Positions 21,125-29,272 of a DNA stretch of 53,365 nt are shown one piece after another. Source of the stretch: Haloplasma contractile. GTDB lineage: Bacteria > Bacillota_I > Bacilli_A > Haloplasmatales > Haloplasmataceae. Within the stretch, counting starts at the first letter, position 1, and the number at the start of each line of letters is the position of its first letter. Under the pieces are notes generated by a model. That model was not told where the DNA came from. It searched no databases and saw only the letters and a list, made by a program, of their open reading frames with translations. The DNA is taken from contig JAENYC010000025.1 of NCBI GenBank assembly GCA_016841945.1, forward strand, positions 1 to 53,365. Direction: 5' to 3'. Position numbers and translations under genes: made by a program.

Positions 21125-21153
21125 ATTATACAATATATATTACTCTTCGACAA
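21125..21153 (-). promoter_or_regulatory. Promoter of the LacI-family gene
   Basis: The minus strand carries TTGTCG (21153-21148), a 17-base spacer and TATAAT (21130-21125). No good copy of the GAAACGTTT operator is seen next to it, so direct autoregulation is not evident. Confidence 0.65.
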
Positions 21154-21202
21154 TACTTATAAACTTGTAATAAATGTCTTTTTTATTAATTATTATGATA
21201 AA

Positions 21203-21238
21203 ATGATTGGTAGAAATTCTAAAATATCTACCAATCAT
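21203..21238 (-). terminator. Terminator of the isomerase/kinase operon
   Basis: A perfect 12-base-pair stem (ATGATTGGTAGA with TCTACCAATCAT) around a 12-base loop lies 10 bases past the stop of the first DUF2961 gene. It is followed on the minus strand by TTTATCATAATAATTAA. Confidence 0.75.
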
Positions 21239-21247
21239 CGAGTTCAT

Positions 21248-22336
21248 TTAATTCACTTCTAAATCATCTAAGTCTGGTAATTTTGGAAATGGGACATGTG
21301 GTATTGTTTGATACCAATACGCCACAGAAGCGATATCATCTTGAAGAGGCAAATATTTATGATCTTTTCTCCACCCTAATGCTTGAATGGTTACTTTTAA
21401 GTCTTCTTCAAAACGTATTGGATCTGTTACATGAAAACGATACATTCCAAAACGTTGTTGAGAATTATATAACCCATCTGGTCTTATCACTTGATTTAAA
21501 CCTGCATATGCTGTTGTGTATTCTTTATACTGCTTAGTTTTAACGTCTTCAAAATTATAAGACCCACAGAAATAATCCTCAGTACCAGTCCCACAAATAG
21601 TTGGGAATTCTTTATCTCCATCCATAAAGAACTTAATTTCGCCTTCTCCCCACCAGCGGTTATTATTAACACCCCAAGCCATATAGGTTCCTACATAATG
21701 TCCTTTACCTTTTACATTATCAAGTATCGTATAGACCTCTTTATATGGTAGAGGATTTACACGTCTAAATTGTGCATGGAAATAAGCTGCATCTTCCGAT
21801 ATTTCTGTCAATGTATAATCCACTTGATAATAAAGAACCATGTCTACATTATCTAGATTTTCAATAGTAATGCGACATCTTTTTCTAAATGGCATAATCC
21901 AGTAACTATTAAATGCACTTCCTGGATTAACCGTTATTGGTAATGAATTTACATGGGAATATTGATTCCATCCATTACAGAAAAAATCTCCAATTGGGCA
22001 CTCAACAGATGGTGTAGCTTGGTCATCCCAATAGATCCTCATAATTGTATGTCGCCAAACTCCCGTTGGTGTCATCCACATATGTTGAATTGCACCAGGA
22101 CCTTCAATATTTGCCATTTCAAATGTTTCTCCAGCTTTAATAACAACAAATGGATTAACCTTCCAGCCTTGTCCAAGTTTTTCAGCTTGTGCACTTGCAA
22201 CACCTTCTCCAATTTTAGCCATTCCACCTTTTCCTTTTTCACCAGAAAAGTTTTCAGGACTTATTGAACGCGTTTTTGCGTCTGATAATCTAAATAAACT
22301 ACCTAAATCAGTTGTTAAGCCATTAAATTTATTCAT
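21248..22336 (-). CDS. DUF2961 (GH172-like) glycoside hydrolase, copy 1
   Basis: About 362 residues, the normal length for single-domain DUF2961 proteins. It has the family hallmarks GAIQHMWMTPTGVWRH, ECPIGDFFCNGW, GEGEIKFFMDGD and GTGTEDYFCGSYNF. The acidic GEGE and GTGTED segments match the region holding the catalytic glutamates of GH172. GH172 includes alpha-D-fructofuranosidases and exo-alpha-D-arabinofuranosidases. No signal peptide is present, so it should act in the cytoplasm on imported oligosaccharides. It is the last gene after the kinase and isomerase. ATG 22336, six bases after GGAGG, is preferred over ATG 22342, which overlaps the RBS. Confidence 0.85.
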   Translation of the reverse strand: MNKFNGLTTDLGSLFRLSDAKTRSISPENFSGEKGKGGMAKIGEGVASAQAEKLGQGWKVNPFVVIKAGETFEMANIEGPGAIQHMWMTPTGVWRHTIMRIYWDDQATPSVECPIGDFFCNGWNQYSHVNSLPITVNPGSAFNSYWIMPFRKRCRITIENLDNVDMVLYYQVDYTLTEISEDAAYFHAQFRRVNPLPYKEVYTILDNVKGKGHYVGTYMAWGVNNNRWWGEGEIKFFMDGDKEFPTICGTGTEDYFCGSYNFEDVKTKQYKEYTTAYAGLNQVIRPDGLYNSQQRFGMYRFHVTDPIRFEEDLKVTIQALGWRKDHKYLPLQDDIASVAYWYQTIPHVPFPKLPDLDDLEVN

Positions 22337-22350
22337 CGTCATCCTCCAAT

Positions 22351-24132
22351 TTATTTAAATAATGGTCCAAAAGCTTTACAGGCTCTAAAATCTGCATCTT
22401 CTTGATTTTTTGTTCCAAAAGAACCCCAAACTTTAGGTCTAAATATTTTATCCTCTAATACATTATGCATCGCAACAGGAATTCTTAACATCGATGCAAG
22501 GGTGATTAAGTCAGCTCCAATGTGACCATATGATATTGCACCGTGATTAGCACCCCATTCATTCATCACATCATATACGGATTTAAATGCACCTTCACCC
22601 GTTAGATTAGGTACAAACCAAGTCGTTGGCCAGGTTGGGTCTGTTCTTTGGTCTAATGTTTCATGTACTTCATCCGGTAACTCAATGGTATAACCTTCAG
22701 CGATTTGTAATACTGGACCAATCCCTTTTATGTAATTAATTCTTGACATGGTCACTGGCATATTACCTCTTGTAAGAAAATCAGTTGAGAATCCTCCTCC
22801 ACGGAAATATTCTCTGTTGGCAGGACAAAAACGAGTCGCTTCTAAACATTTTTTCGTATCTTCTTCTGTAATTTCCCAATAAGGTTTCATCACAGGCTCA
22901 CCTTCATCATTGGTCATTTCTCCTGTACCATCTAATGTGGTTGAACCTGAATTAATTAAATGAATAAATCCATCTTTTGCTTTTCCTTCTACTTGATAAC
23001 CTGTCACCCGTTTAACTGCACTTGGACTCCAGTAAGTTCTAACATCCGAAAATATTTGTGCAGTACCAGTTAATAGATGCCCAAAAAGCATTGGCACCGC
23101 ATTTAAACTATCATTTTCTGTTGCCATAATGAATGCTTCACGAATCCCATTCCAATCAAATGAGGAGTTTAAAATCGTTTCCATGAAGTCTCCATTAGGC
23201 ATAAAATCAGTCCATGCCCGCTGTCCTTGGAAACCAGCTGCGATAGCATTATGACCTTCTGCTTCTTCTCCAAAACCAATTTCTTTTAGTTTAGGATTTC
23301 CAATCATTAAATCACGACAAATGAGGGTCATCTTTACAACTGTTTCCCAATCTTCGTCTATCTTTTCTTTACTGAATTTTAAATCCTCACGATTATTATC
23401 AACACCTAATTGACAATTTCCTTTTACCCACTTCAAAGCTATTTCATATTCTTTTTGATCAAATATATTTTCTTCAAGTCTTCGCTTTACTTCACTCATG
23501 TCAACAAATTCATTGCGCATGCCTAAATAATCTTGAAAAATTTCTGGAAGCACAATAGACCCTGCGATTCCCATTGAGACACTCCCAATAGATAAATAGG
23601 ATTTATTTTGCATCGTGGCAAGCGCTAACCCTGATTTAATAAATCGAATGATTTTTTCTTTGACATCATTTGGAATATCCGTATCATTGATGTCTTGTAC
23701 ATCTTGTCCATATATGCCAAATGTTGGAAGACCTAATTGCGCATGTGCCGCAAGAGCTGCCGCTAAATAAACCGCACCAGGTCTTTCCGTTCCATTAAAG
23801 CCCCAAATCGCTTTAGGACGAGTCGGATGCATATCGATAGTTTCAGTCCCATAACACCAACAAGGTGTCACACTAAGGGAAACTGAAACACCTTCTCTTA
23901 AGAATTTTTCTTCACAGCGGCTAGCCTCTGCTACACCACCAATTGTCGTATCAGCAATTACGCATTCTACTTTTTCACCACTTGGATGTCTTAATTGTTC
24001 CTCTATAAAACGAGCAACTCTTTTTGCCATATCCATGGTTTTATCTTCAAGGGATTCACGAATCCCTTTTCTTCTGCCATCAATAATTGGTCTAATACCA
24101 ACCTTTGGTAAACTACCATTTAATCTAAACAT
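22351..24132 (-). CDS. fucI: L-fucose isomerase (also D-arabinose isomerase)
   Basis: The 593-residue protein is close to E. coli FucI in length and sequence throughout. It shares [88 protein letters not shown] and the C-terminal [12 protein letters not shown]. FucI is a metal-dependent aldose-ketose isomerase acting on L-fucose and, with the same stereochemistry at C1-C4, on D-arabinose (to D-ribulose). The partner kinase is of the ribulokinase type and no fuculose-phosphate aldolase is nearby, so D-arabinose is the more likely physiological substrate here. The start at ATG 24132 follows AGGTG and overlaps the kinase gene by eight bases, indicating coupling. Confidence 0.93.
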   Translation of the reverse strand: MFRLNGSLPKVGIRPIIDGRRKGIRESLEDKTMDMAKRVARFIEEQLRHPSGEKVECVIADTTIGGVAEASRCEEKFLREGVSVSLSVTPCWCYGTETIDMHPTRPKAIWGFNGTERPGAVYLAAALAAHAQLGLPTFGIYGQDVQDINDTDIPNDVKEKIIRFIKSGLALATMQNKSYLSIGSVSMGIAGSIVLPEIFQDYLGMRNEFVDMSEVKRRLEENIFDQKEYEIALKWVKGNCQLGVDNNREDLKFSKEKIDEDWETVVKMTLICRDLMIGNPKLKEIGFGEEAEGHNAIAAGFQGQRAWTDFMPNGDFMETILNSSFDWNGIREAFIMATENDSLNAVPMLFGHLLTGTAQIFSDVRTYWSPSAVKRVTGYQVEGKAKDGFIHLINSGSTTLDGTGEMTNDEGEPVMKPYWEITEEDTKKCLEATRFCPANREYFRGGGFSTDFLTRGNMPVTMSRINYIKGIGPVLQIAEGYTIELPDEVHETLDQRTDPTWPTTWFVPNLTGEGAFKSVYDVMNEWGANHGAISYGHIGADLITLASMLRIPVAMHNVLEDKIFRPKVWGSFGTKNQEDADFRACKAFGPLFK

Positions 24133-25801
24133 TATTTTCACCTCGTAATACTTTGTTTTTTAGATTTTTTAATTTAATTAGTACTTCATTTTCCATTTTT
24201 CCAAAGTAATCATGTAAAGTCTTATACTCTTGGTATAGTGTTTCATATATCTTTTGATTTTTCTCATTCGGTGTATACACAACATCATCTATACCAGCCA
24301 TTTTTTTAGATGCTTCTTCAATCGTTTCATAACCATCACGCGAAACAACAGCACCAAGTATTGCAGAACCAAGTGCAACAGCTTGTTCAGACTTTCCAAT
24401 CTTAATCTTTTTTCCGGTTACATCTGCATAGATTTGCATAATAAGAGAACTCTTTTTTGCAATTCCACCAGTTGCGTATAATTCTTTTATTTCTATTCCT
24501 TGATTTTCAAATTGTTCAATAATGACCCTAGCTCCAAAAGCAGTCGCTTCAATTAATGCGCGGTAGATTTCTTCAGGTTTTGTTAGAAGTGTTAATCCTA
24601 AAATACAGCCTGTTAAATCACTATTACTTAATATAGAGCGATTACCATTTAACCAATCAAGTGCTAAGAGACCACTTTCGCCAGGATTTAATAACCCTGC
24701 CTTTTCATTTAATATATCATAAACCGTTAAATTTAATCCTTTAGCCTCATTAAAATATCTTTCTGGTACTAAGTTATTTACCAACCACTCAAAGCCATTT
24801 CCAACACTTGCTTGACCAGCTTCATAACCATAAAAATCAGGTATAATCCCATCTTCTACTACTCCTGAAATCCCTTCAACAAAGATTTCCTTTTTAGATA
24901 GTACCATGTAACAAGTCGACGTCCCCATAATCGCAAGCATCTTACCTTCTTCATTGATTCCAACTCCAGGTACTGCACTATGAGCATCAATATAAGCTAC
25001 AGCTACCGGTATATCAGGTTTTAACCCTAATAAACGAGCTGCATCTTCAGTTAAATAACCTGCTAAATCACCAACAGATTGTATATTTAAAGAGAGCTTA
25101 TCTTCAACAAAACCATCTAATTTAGGGTGCAATGATTTAAAAAATTCATTATCTGGATAGCCTTCTTGCTTATGCCATAAGCCTTTATATCCTGCTTGGC
25201 AACTAGAACGACTTTCTTTACCAATTAGTTTGGATACAATCCAATCACCTGCTTCAATGATTTTATCACACGCATCATAAATTGCATCATCCTCTTCAAC
25301 AATTTCTAGCACTTTTGGAAGTACCCATTCAGATGATATTTGATTACCGTATCTTAATAAAAATTTTTCTCCTCTTTTTCTCGCAACTTCAACAATACGA
25401 TTAGCTTGTTTTTGCGCTGCATGATGTTTCCAAAGTTTTACATATGCATGTGGATTGTTTTTAAACTCATCTTTTAAACACAGAGGTGTTAAATCTTTAT
25501 CAACCGGTAAGATGGTACAAGCTGTAAAATCAACGCCAATTCCTATAATTTGAGATGGTTCAACTTTACTTTCTTTTAACACATTTCTAACACCAGCCTG
25601 CAAAACATCTAGATAATCACTTGGATGTTGAAGTGCATAATCAATGGGTAATTTCTTTTTACTATCACATAAATATTCATCCATCACACCATGCCTATAT
25701 TTGATAATAGAAGTAGCAACTTCATTACCATTTTCAATATCAACGAGTAAAACTCTTCCTGATAAAGTTCCAAAATCAATGCCTAATGAATACTTTTTCA
25801 T
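24125..25801 (-). CDS. araB: Ribulokinase-like FGGY carbohydrate kinase (AraB type)
   Basis: The 558-residue protein has the AraB-type N-terminus [16 protein letters not shown], the [15 protein letters not shown] and [13 protein letters not shown] motifs, the mid-domain [10 protein letters not shown] with [10 protein letters not shown], and the C-terminal FGGY motif [20 protein letters not shown]. Length and motifs fit ribulokinase rather than fuculokinase or rhamnulokinase. AraB enzymes are known to phosphorylate both L- and D-ribulose; with FucI upstream in the pathway, D-ribulose to D-ribulose 5-phosphate is the inferred reaction. It heads its operon, preceded by a TATAAT (about 25818-25823) and the operator at 25835. 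AAAGGTGA precedes ATG 25801. Confidence 0.85.
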   Translation of the reverse strand: MKKYSLGIDFGTLSGRVLLVDIENGNEVATSIIKYRHGVMDEYLCDSKKKLPIDYALQHPSDYLDVLQAGVRNVLKESKVEPSQIIGIGVDFTACTILPVDKDLTPLCLKDEFKNNPHAYVKLWKHHAAQKQANRIVEVARKRGEKFLLRYGNQISSEWVLPKVLEIVEEDDAIYDACDKIIEAGDWIVSKLIGKESRSSCQAGYKGLWHKQEGYPDNEFFKSLHPKLDGFVEDKLSLNIQSVGDLAGYLTEDAARLLGLKPDIPVAVAYIDAHSAVPGVGINEEGKMLAIMGTSTCYMVLSKKEIFVEGISGVVEDGIIPDFYGYEAGQASVGNGFEWLVNNLVPERYFNEAKGLNLTVYDILNEKAGLLNPGESGLLALDWLNGNRSILSNSDLTGCILGLTLLTKPEEIYRALIEATAFGARVIIEQFENQGIEIKELYATGGIAKKSSLIMQIYADVTGKKIKIGKSEQAVALGSAILGAVVSRDGYETIEEASKKMAGIDDVVYTPNEKNQKIYETLYQEYKTLHDYFGKMENEVLIKLKNLKNKVLRGENNV

Positions 25802-25834
25802 GATATCACCTTTCTATTATAATTGTTTCTAAAT

Positions 25835-25848
25835 AAAAACGTTTCAAT
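25835..25848. promoter_or_regulatory. LacI/CcpA-type operator upstream of the kinase operon
   Basis: AAAAACGTTTCAAT, read as ATTGAAACGTTTTT on the minus strand, lies just upstream of a TATAAT at about 25818-25823, in the -35 zone. It is 34 bases from the kinase start codon. Confidence 0.65.
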
Positions 25849-26004
25849 TTTTTTATATTTTTATTATACATGGGATTATATTAAAAATCAATTAAACATT
25901 GAACTATAAAAATTTACTCATGATTATAAACCTGTTACTACGATATAACTAACATAATAATTTAAATTGAAACAATTATTCTAAAAAGAATTTATGTGAG
26001 TTAA

Positions 26005-26018
26005 TAGAAACGTTTTTG
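26005..26018. promoter_or_regulatory. LacI/CcpA-type operator, distal to the kinase operon
   Basis: TAGAAACGTTTTTG lies 170 bases upstream of the 25835 site, inside the 246-base gap between the kinase gene and the second DUF2961 gene. The pair could support looping. No terminator for the upstream operon is evident in this gap. Confidence 0.6.
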
Positions 26019-26047
26019 ATTATTTCATCCAATAAAGGACGATTTTA

Positions 26048-27166
26048 TTATTTTTTATCTGGTAATTTAACTTTCCCTTCCCAAATGAAGTCATCTGTTA
26101 CAATTGGCAACCTTTCATTCACCGGTCTCATTTCTGGAAACTTCATATGCGGTTCAGTTTGATACCAATAAGCTGTTGTTGACCAATCATCATTTCTGTG
26201 ATTATTATGACCATGTTCAATCGTGACTTTAATTTCTTTCTCAAACATAATTGGGTCTGCAATATGATAGCGATAATACGTTATTAGACCTTTCCAATTA
26301 TGTAAACCTCCTAGAATTAACCCATGATAGGGTGCTGAATATTCTTGAGTAGGACACCAAGCCATATTCACATAATCCTCTGTGCCTGTACCATATAAAC
26401 GTGGTGGGAATGGTTCACCATCAATAAAAATCATGTCATCCCCTTCACCAGGCCAATCCCATAAAGATGATGTATTTAAATTATGAATATTAACATGGCA
26501 ACCGCAATAATGTCCTTTTCCTAAAGCTTCTAATACTACGTAATTCCCTTTGCCATTTTTATTCTCGCCCTCGAAAAGCCAATCTCTATGAGAATTAAAT
26601 TCACTTTCATCTTTACCATCTGTCGGAACTTCACGTCGCCACTGAGCATGAAAGCGAAGTCTATCCTCCGGTAGTTTTTCATATATCTCATAATCAATGT
26701 AAAAATATAATATTAATGTTGTATCACATTCGTTTTTCACTTTTAAAAGTGCGCGCTCCCCATAGGGCATTGGCCACCAACTGTTAAATCCTTTTCCATC
26801 TTCAGGACTCATTTGAAGAGGTGCAGAGACAAAATTTTTACTCATTCCATGACCCATTCCAAAAAAATCTCCAATCGGAACTTCAACACTTGGGTTCTCT
26901 TCATTATCCCAATAAAATTTTAAAAGTGTTTTCCGAAAATTATTTTCCTCTGGCTTAAACCCTTCATTCATCATCGTCATCCATATATGTGTGATGCATC
27001 CAGCACCTTTAAGATCCGCAATAATTGCGGTATCACCAGGTTCTATATACATTCTGTCATCATTACCACCTGTTTTGTCATAACTTGAAACTCTTCCCCT
27101 CTTAGAATTTCTAGCTACACAAATATTAGACATGTTACCGATTGGCGAAAATCCATTTTGATTCAT
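26048..27166 (-). CDS. DUF2961 (GH172-like) glycoside hydrolase, copy 2
   Basis: The 372-residue protein is a divergent paralogue of the one at 21248. It has the same order of motifs: GCITHIWMTMMNEGF, EVPIGDFFGMGHG, the acidic GEGDDMIFIDGE and YGTGTEDYVNMAW, then a histidine-rich C-terminus (IEHGHNNHRNDDW). It has no signal peptide, so it is probably cytoplasmic. The paralogues share family but differ strongly around the substrate loop, suggesting different linkages or chain positions. ATG 27166 is seven bases after GGAG; ATG 27172 overlaps the RBS and is disfavoured. Confidence 0.84.
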   Translation of the reverse strand: MNQNGFSPIGNMSNICVARNSKRGRVSSYDKTGGNDDRMYIEPGDTAIIADLKGAGCITHIWMTMMNEGFKPEENNFRKTLLKFYWDNEENPSVEVPIGDFFGMGHGMSKNFVSAPLQMSPEDGKGFNSWWPMPYGERALLKVKNECDTTLILYFYIDYEIYEKLPEDRLRFHAQWRREVPTDGKDESEFNSHRDWLFEGENKNGKGNYVVLEALGKGHYCGCHVNIHNLNTSSLWDWPGEGDDMIFIDGEPFPPRLYGTGTEDYVNMAWCPTQEYSAPYHGLILGGLHNWKGLITYYRYHIADPIMFEKEIKVTIEHGHNNHRNDDWSTTAYWYQTEPHMKFPEMRPVNERLPIVTDDFIWEGKVKLPDKK

Positions 27167-27181
27167 AATCATTCTCCTTTT

Positions 27182-28285
27182 CTATATTTTAATTAATGTT
27201 TTTTGCTCATTTTTATACGCTTCATATACCTTTAATATGTGTAGTGCTTGCGCTAATGAACCATTTTCAATTACATCTTCATTTAATAATGTCTCAGCAA
27301 AATATATAATTTCCTGTGCATAACCCAACATGAAAATATTTTTATTATATAATTGACCAAGTGAAAACTCAGGCTCCCATATCATTGGTGCTACTTCATC
27401 ATCACCGATATAACTTGACATTCTACCATAACCACCTAAAGTATGTTTGAGTTCTTTAATCACTCTATCGCCCTTTTTATAGTATTTTAACGAAACACCA
27501 TTTTCCAACACTACATTAGACCCTTCACCTATTATTTCTAATCGCTCAAGTGGTGATGTATTAGAACTTGCCGCTGCAAGATGTAAACATCCAATAGCTC
27601 CATTTTTAAAAATTATATTGGTACTAGAGCTCCCAACTTTATCATTAATCATATAGTAGATTGAATCTATTTCTCCTATTAAGTAAACTAAAATGGATAA
27701 GGGATGGACAATGTGGTCTAAAAACCACATCATTTCTCTATCTTTTTGACGGTCATTTATGTTATAAGGAATATTTTGAGGATAACGAATATAAAAAGAG
27801 GTTACATCACCAAATCCATCACTATTTATAATTTGTTTCACTTTCTGAATTGATGGAAAAAACATTTTTTTAAAACCGACCATCACTTGCTTGTTCGTTT
27901 CTCGACTCACTTCTAGCATCTCTTGAATTTCCTTTGAACTAGCGGCAGGTGGTTTTTCGATCCATACATGTGTCCCCAATTTCATACAATTTATCGCAAT
28001 TTTTGGATATAAAGGTTTATGATTATCATCATAACCCGCAATCACAAATACGGCATCAATATCTTCTTTTTCTAACATTTCGTAATAATTATCATACACT
28101 CTCTTTGCACCATAAAGCCCTGCCACATCTTTTGCCTTATTAACATCTAAATCACAGATGGAAACAAGATCAACTGGTGCATAGGCAAAACAAGGAAGAA
28201 TATTTCTGAAAGTATGGCCTCCAACACCAATCACTGCGACCTTTAATTTATTATCATATTCATAATTGTATTTAATGTATTTCAT
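27182..28285 (-). CDS. Gfo/Idh/MocA-family oxidoreductase
   Basis: The 367-residue protein has an N-terminal Rossmann fold (VAVIGVGGHTFRNIL, about 16-30) and the EKPPAAS motif (about 111-117), where lysine is the usual catalytic/cofactor residue. An alpha/beta substrate domain follows with FLDHIVHPLSIL. Family members are NAD(P)-dependent sugar or cyclitol dehydrogenases. It overlaps the upstream cupin gene by four bases (ATGA) and is followed 15 bases later by the DUF2961 gene, so it probably oxidises or epimerises a sugar from the same glycan. The specific substrate cannot be read. Confidence 0.87.
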   Translation of the reverse strand: MKYIKYNYEYDNKLKVAVIGVGGHTFRNILPCFAYAPVDLVSICDLDVNKAKDVAGLYGAKRVYDNYYEMLEKEDIDAVFVIAGYDDNHKPLYPKIAINCMKLGTHVWIEKPPAASSKEIQEMLEVSRETNKQVMVGFKKMFFPSIQKVKQIINSDGFGDVTSFYIRYPQNIPYNINDRQKDREMMWFLDHIVHPLSILVYLIGEIDSIYYMINDKVGSSSTNIIFKNGAIGCLHLAAASSNTSPLERLEIIGEGSNVVLENGVSLKYYKKGDRVIKELKHTLGGYGRMSSYIGDDEVAPMIWEPEFSLGQLYNKNIFMLGYAQEIIYFAETLLNEDVIENGSLAQALHILKVYEAYKNEQKTLIKI

Positions 28286-28644
28286 GATTCTACCTCACTA
28301 ACAATAGTCTTCCTATCTCCACTAGAAAAACTAATCATTAAAACCGCATCAGTATCTCCAATATTTATAGCACAATGCTTGATATCCTCAGGAATAACAA
28401 TACTATCTCCTTCATTCAATATGACATCTGATTTATTTTCATACGTGTGCTTAATCATTCCTTTTAATACATATAACACCTCTTCACAATTCGGATGGAA
28501 ATGAACAGGGTTTTGACATCCTTTTTTTATTATACACTGTCCTAAGGTAAGGTGTTTACTATTCCCTAATTGGCTTGATGCATACCAGTATAGTCTTCCC
28601 CAATCAAAATTTTCAATTTGTTGCGCTTCTTTTTTTAGTATCAT
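28282..28644 (-). CDS. Small cupin-domain protein
   Basis: A 120-residue single cupin. It contains NPVHFHPNCEEVLYVLKG (metal-binding His/His/Glu motif 1, about 46-63) and SIVIPEDIKHCAINIGD (motif 2, about 86-102). Such proteins are sugar-binding or sugar-isomerising enzymes or sensors. First in a three-gene operon with the oxidoreductase and second DUF2961 gene. AAAGGAG lies before ATG 28644, with a candidate TATAAT on the minus strand at 28688-28683. It ends in TGA overlapping the next ATG. Confidence 0.85.
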   Translation of the reverse strand: MILKKEAQQIENFDWGRLYWYASSQLGNSKHLTLGQCIIKKGCQNPVHFHPNCEEVLYVLKGMIKHTYENKSDVILNEGDSIVIPEDIKHCAINIGDTDAVLMISFSSGDRKTIVSEVES

Positions 28645-29076
28645 CTTTTTCTCCTTTCAGATGTATATTTTTTTCATCCTTTATTATAAACAATGAAATG
28701 ACTAATAAAATAAAGATCATATAATTGGATAACTAAACACCACAGTTTTTTAAACTAACTACGCTCCATCTTTTCACTTGTTGTTTAAATTAAGAAATAC
28801 GTATAAAAGACACAAGTATTACTATTATTATTAGCTAAGATATAAAATGAAATAGTTCATCATCCACAATTAATTTTAAATAATACATAGTGAGATAATC
28901 TATAAAGTAATACTCGGAAGTACGCCTGTCAATGTATAATTAAATTATTTTCATAGCTAATTTTGATAGTAATATTTGGATAGAACCAAAATAATTTCCC
29001 AAATGTTGGTTGGATAAAAACATGTATATATTGATTTTGTTTTTCATATTTTACTCTAAAAATAAGTTATAACACA
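28645..29076. other. Gene-free divergent spacer
   Basis: AT-rich sequence between the cupin operon (minus) and the glycan-binding lipoprotein (plus). I see no convincing short gene or hairpin. A candidate -10 (TATAAT, minus strand 28688-28683) probably serves the cupin gene; the rest up to the first operator at 29077 is unexplained. Confidence 0.4.
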
Positions 29077-29091
29077 ATAAAAACGTTTAGT
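29077..29091. promoter_or_regulatory. LacI/CcpA-type operator, distal site of the lipoprotein gene
   Basis: ATAAAAACGTTTAGT contains the shared AAACGTTT core. It lies about 98 bases upstream of the promoter-overlapping site, the first of three. Confidence 0.55.
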
Positions 29092-29173
29092 ATTTTAACT
29101 CAATTTTCCAATTGAAATCACATTTATCCTATCATATCGGTCAATTAGTGTCAAACCAAATTAAAAAAAATCG

Positions 29174-29189
29174 ATTCGAAACGTTTACA
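29174..29189. promoter_or_regulatory. LacI/CcpA-type operator overlapping the lipoprotein -35
   Basis: ATTCGAAACGTTTACA includes the -35 hexamer TTTACA (29184-29189) of the lipoprotein promoter, so occupancy would directly exclude RNA polymerase. Confidence 0.7.
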
Positions 29190-29212
29190 TTTTAGTTCAA
29201 AGCGTATATAAT
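29184..29212 (+). promoter_or_regulatory. Promoter of the glycan-binding lipoprotein
   Basis: TTTACA (29184-29189), a 17-base spacer and a consensus TATAAT (29207-29212). The start codon GTG 29273 is 60 bases downstream of the -10. Confidence 0.75.
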
Positions 29213-29239
29213 TATAAATAAAGACGTTTTCATATATAA

Positions 29240-29253
29240 TTGAAACGTTTAAA
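29240..29253. promoter_or_regulatory. LacI/CcpA-type operator in the lipoprotein leader
   Basis: TTGAAACGTTTAAA lies about 20 bases downstream of the expected transcription start, where a bound repressor would act as a roadblock. A weaker AAGACGTTTTCA lies at 29221-29232. Confidence 0.65.
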
Positions 29254-29272
29254 AACGAAAGGAGAGAAAAGT

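Noticed and set aside
22351-24132. Annotation as L-arabinose isomerase because of the AraB-type partner
   Set aside because: The sequence matches FucI along its whole length and AraA motifs are absent.
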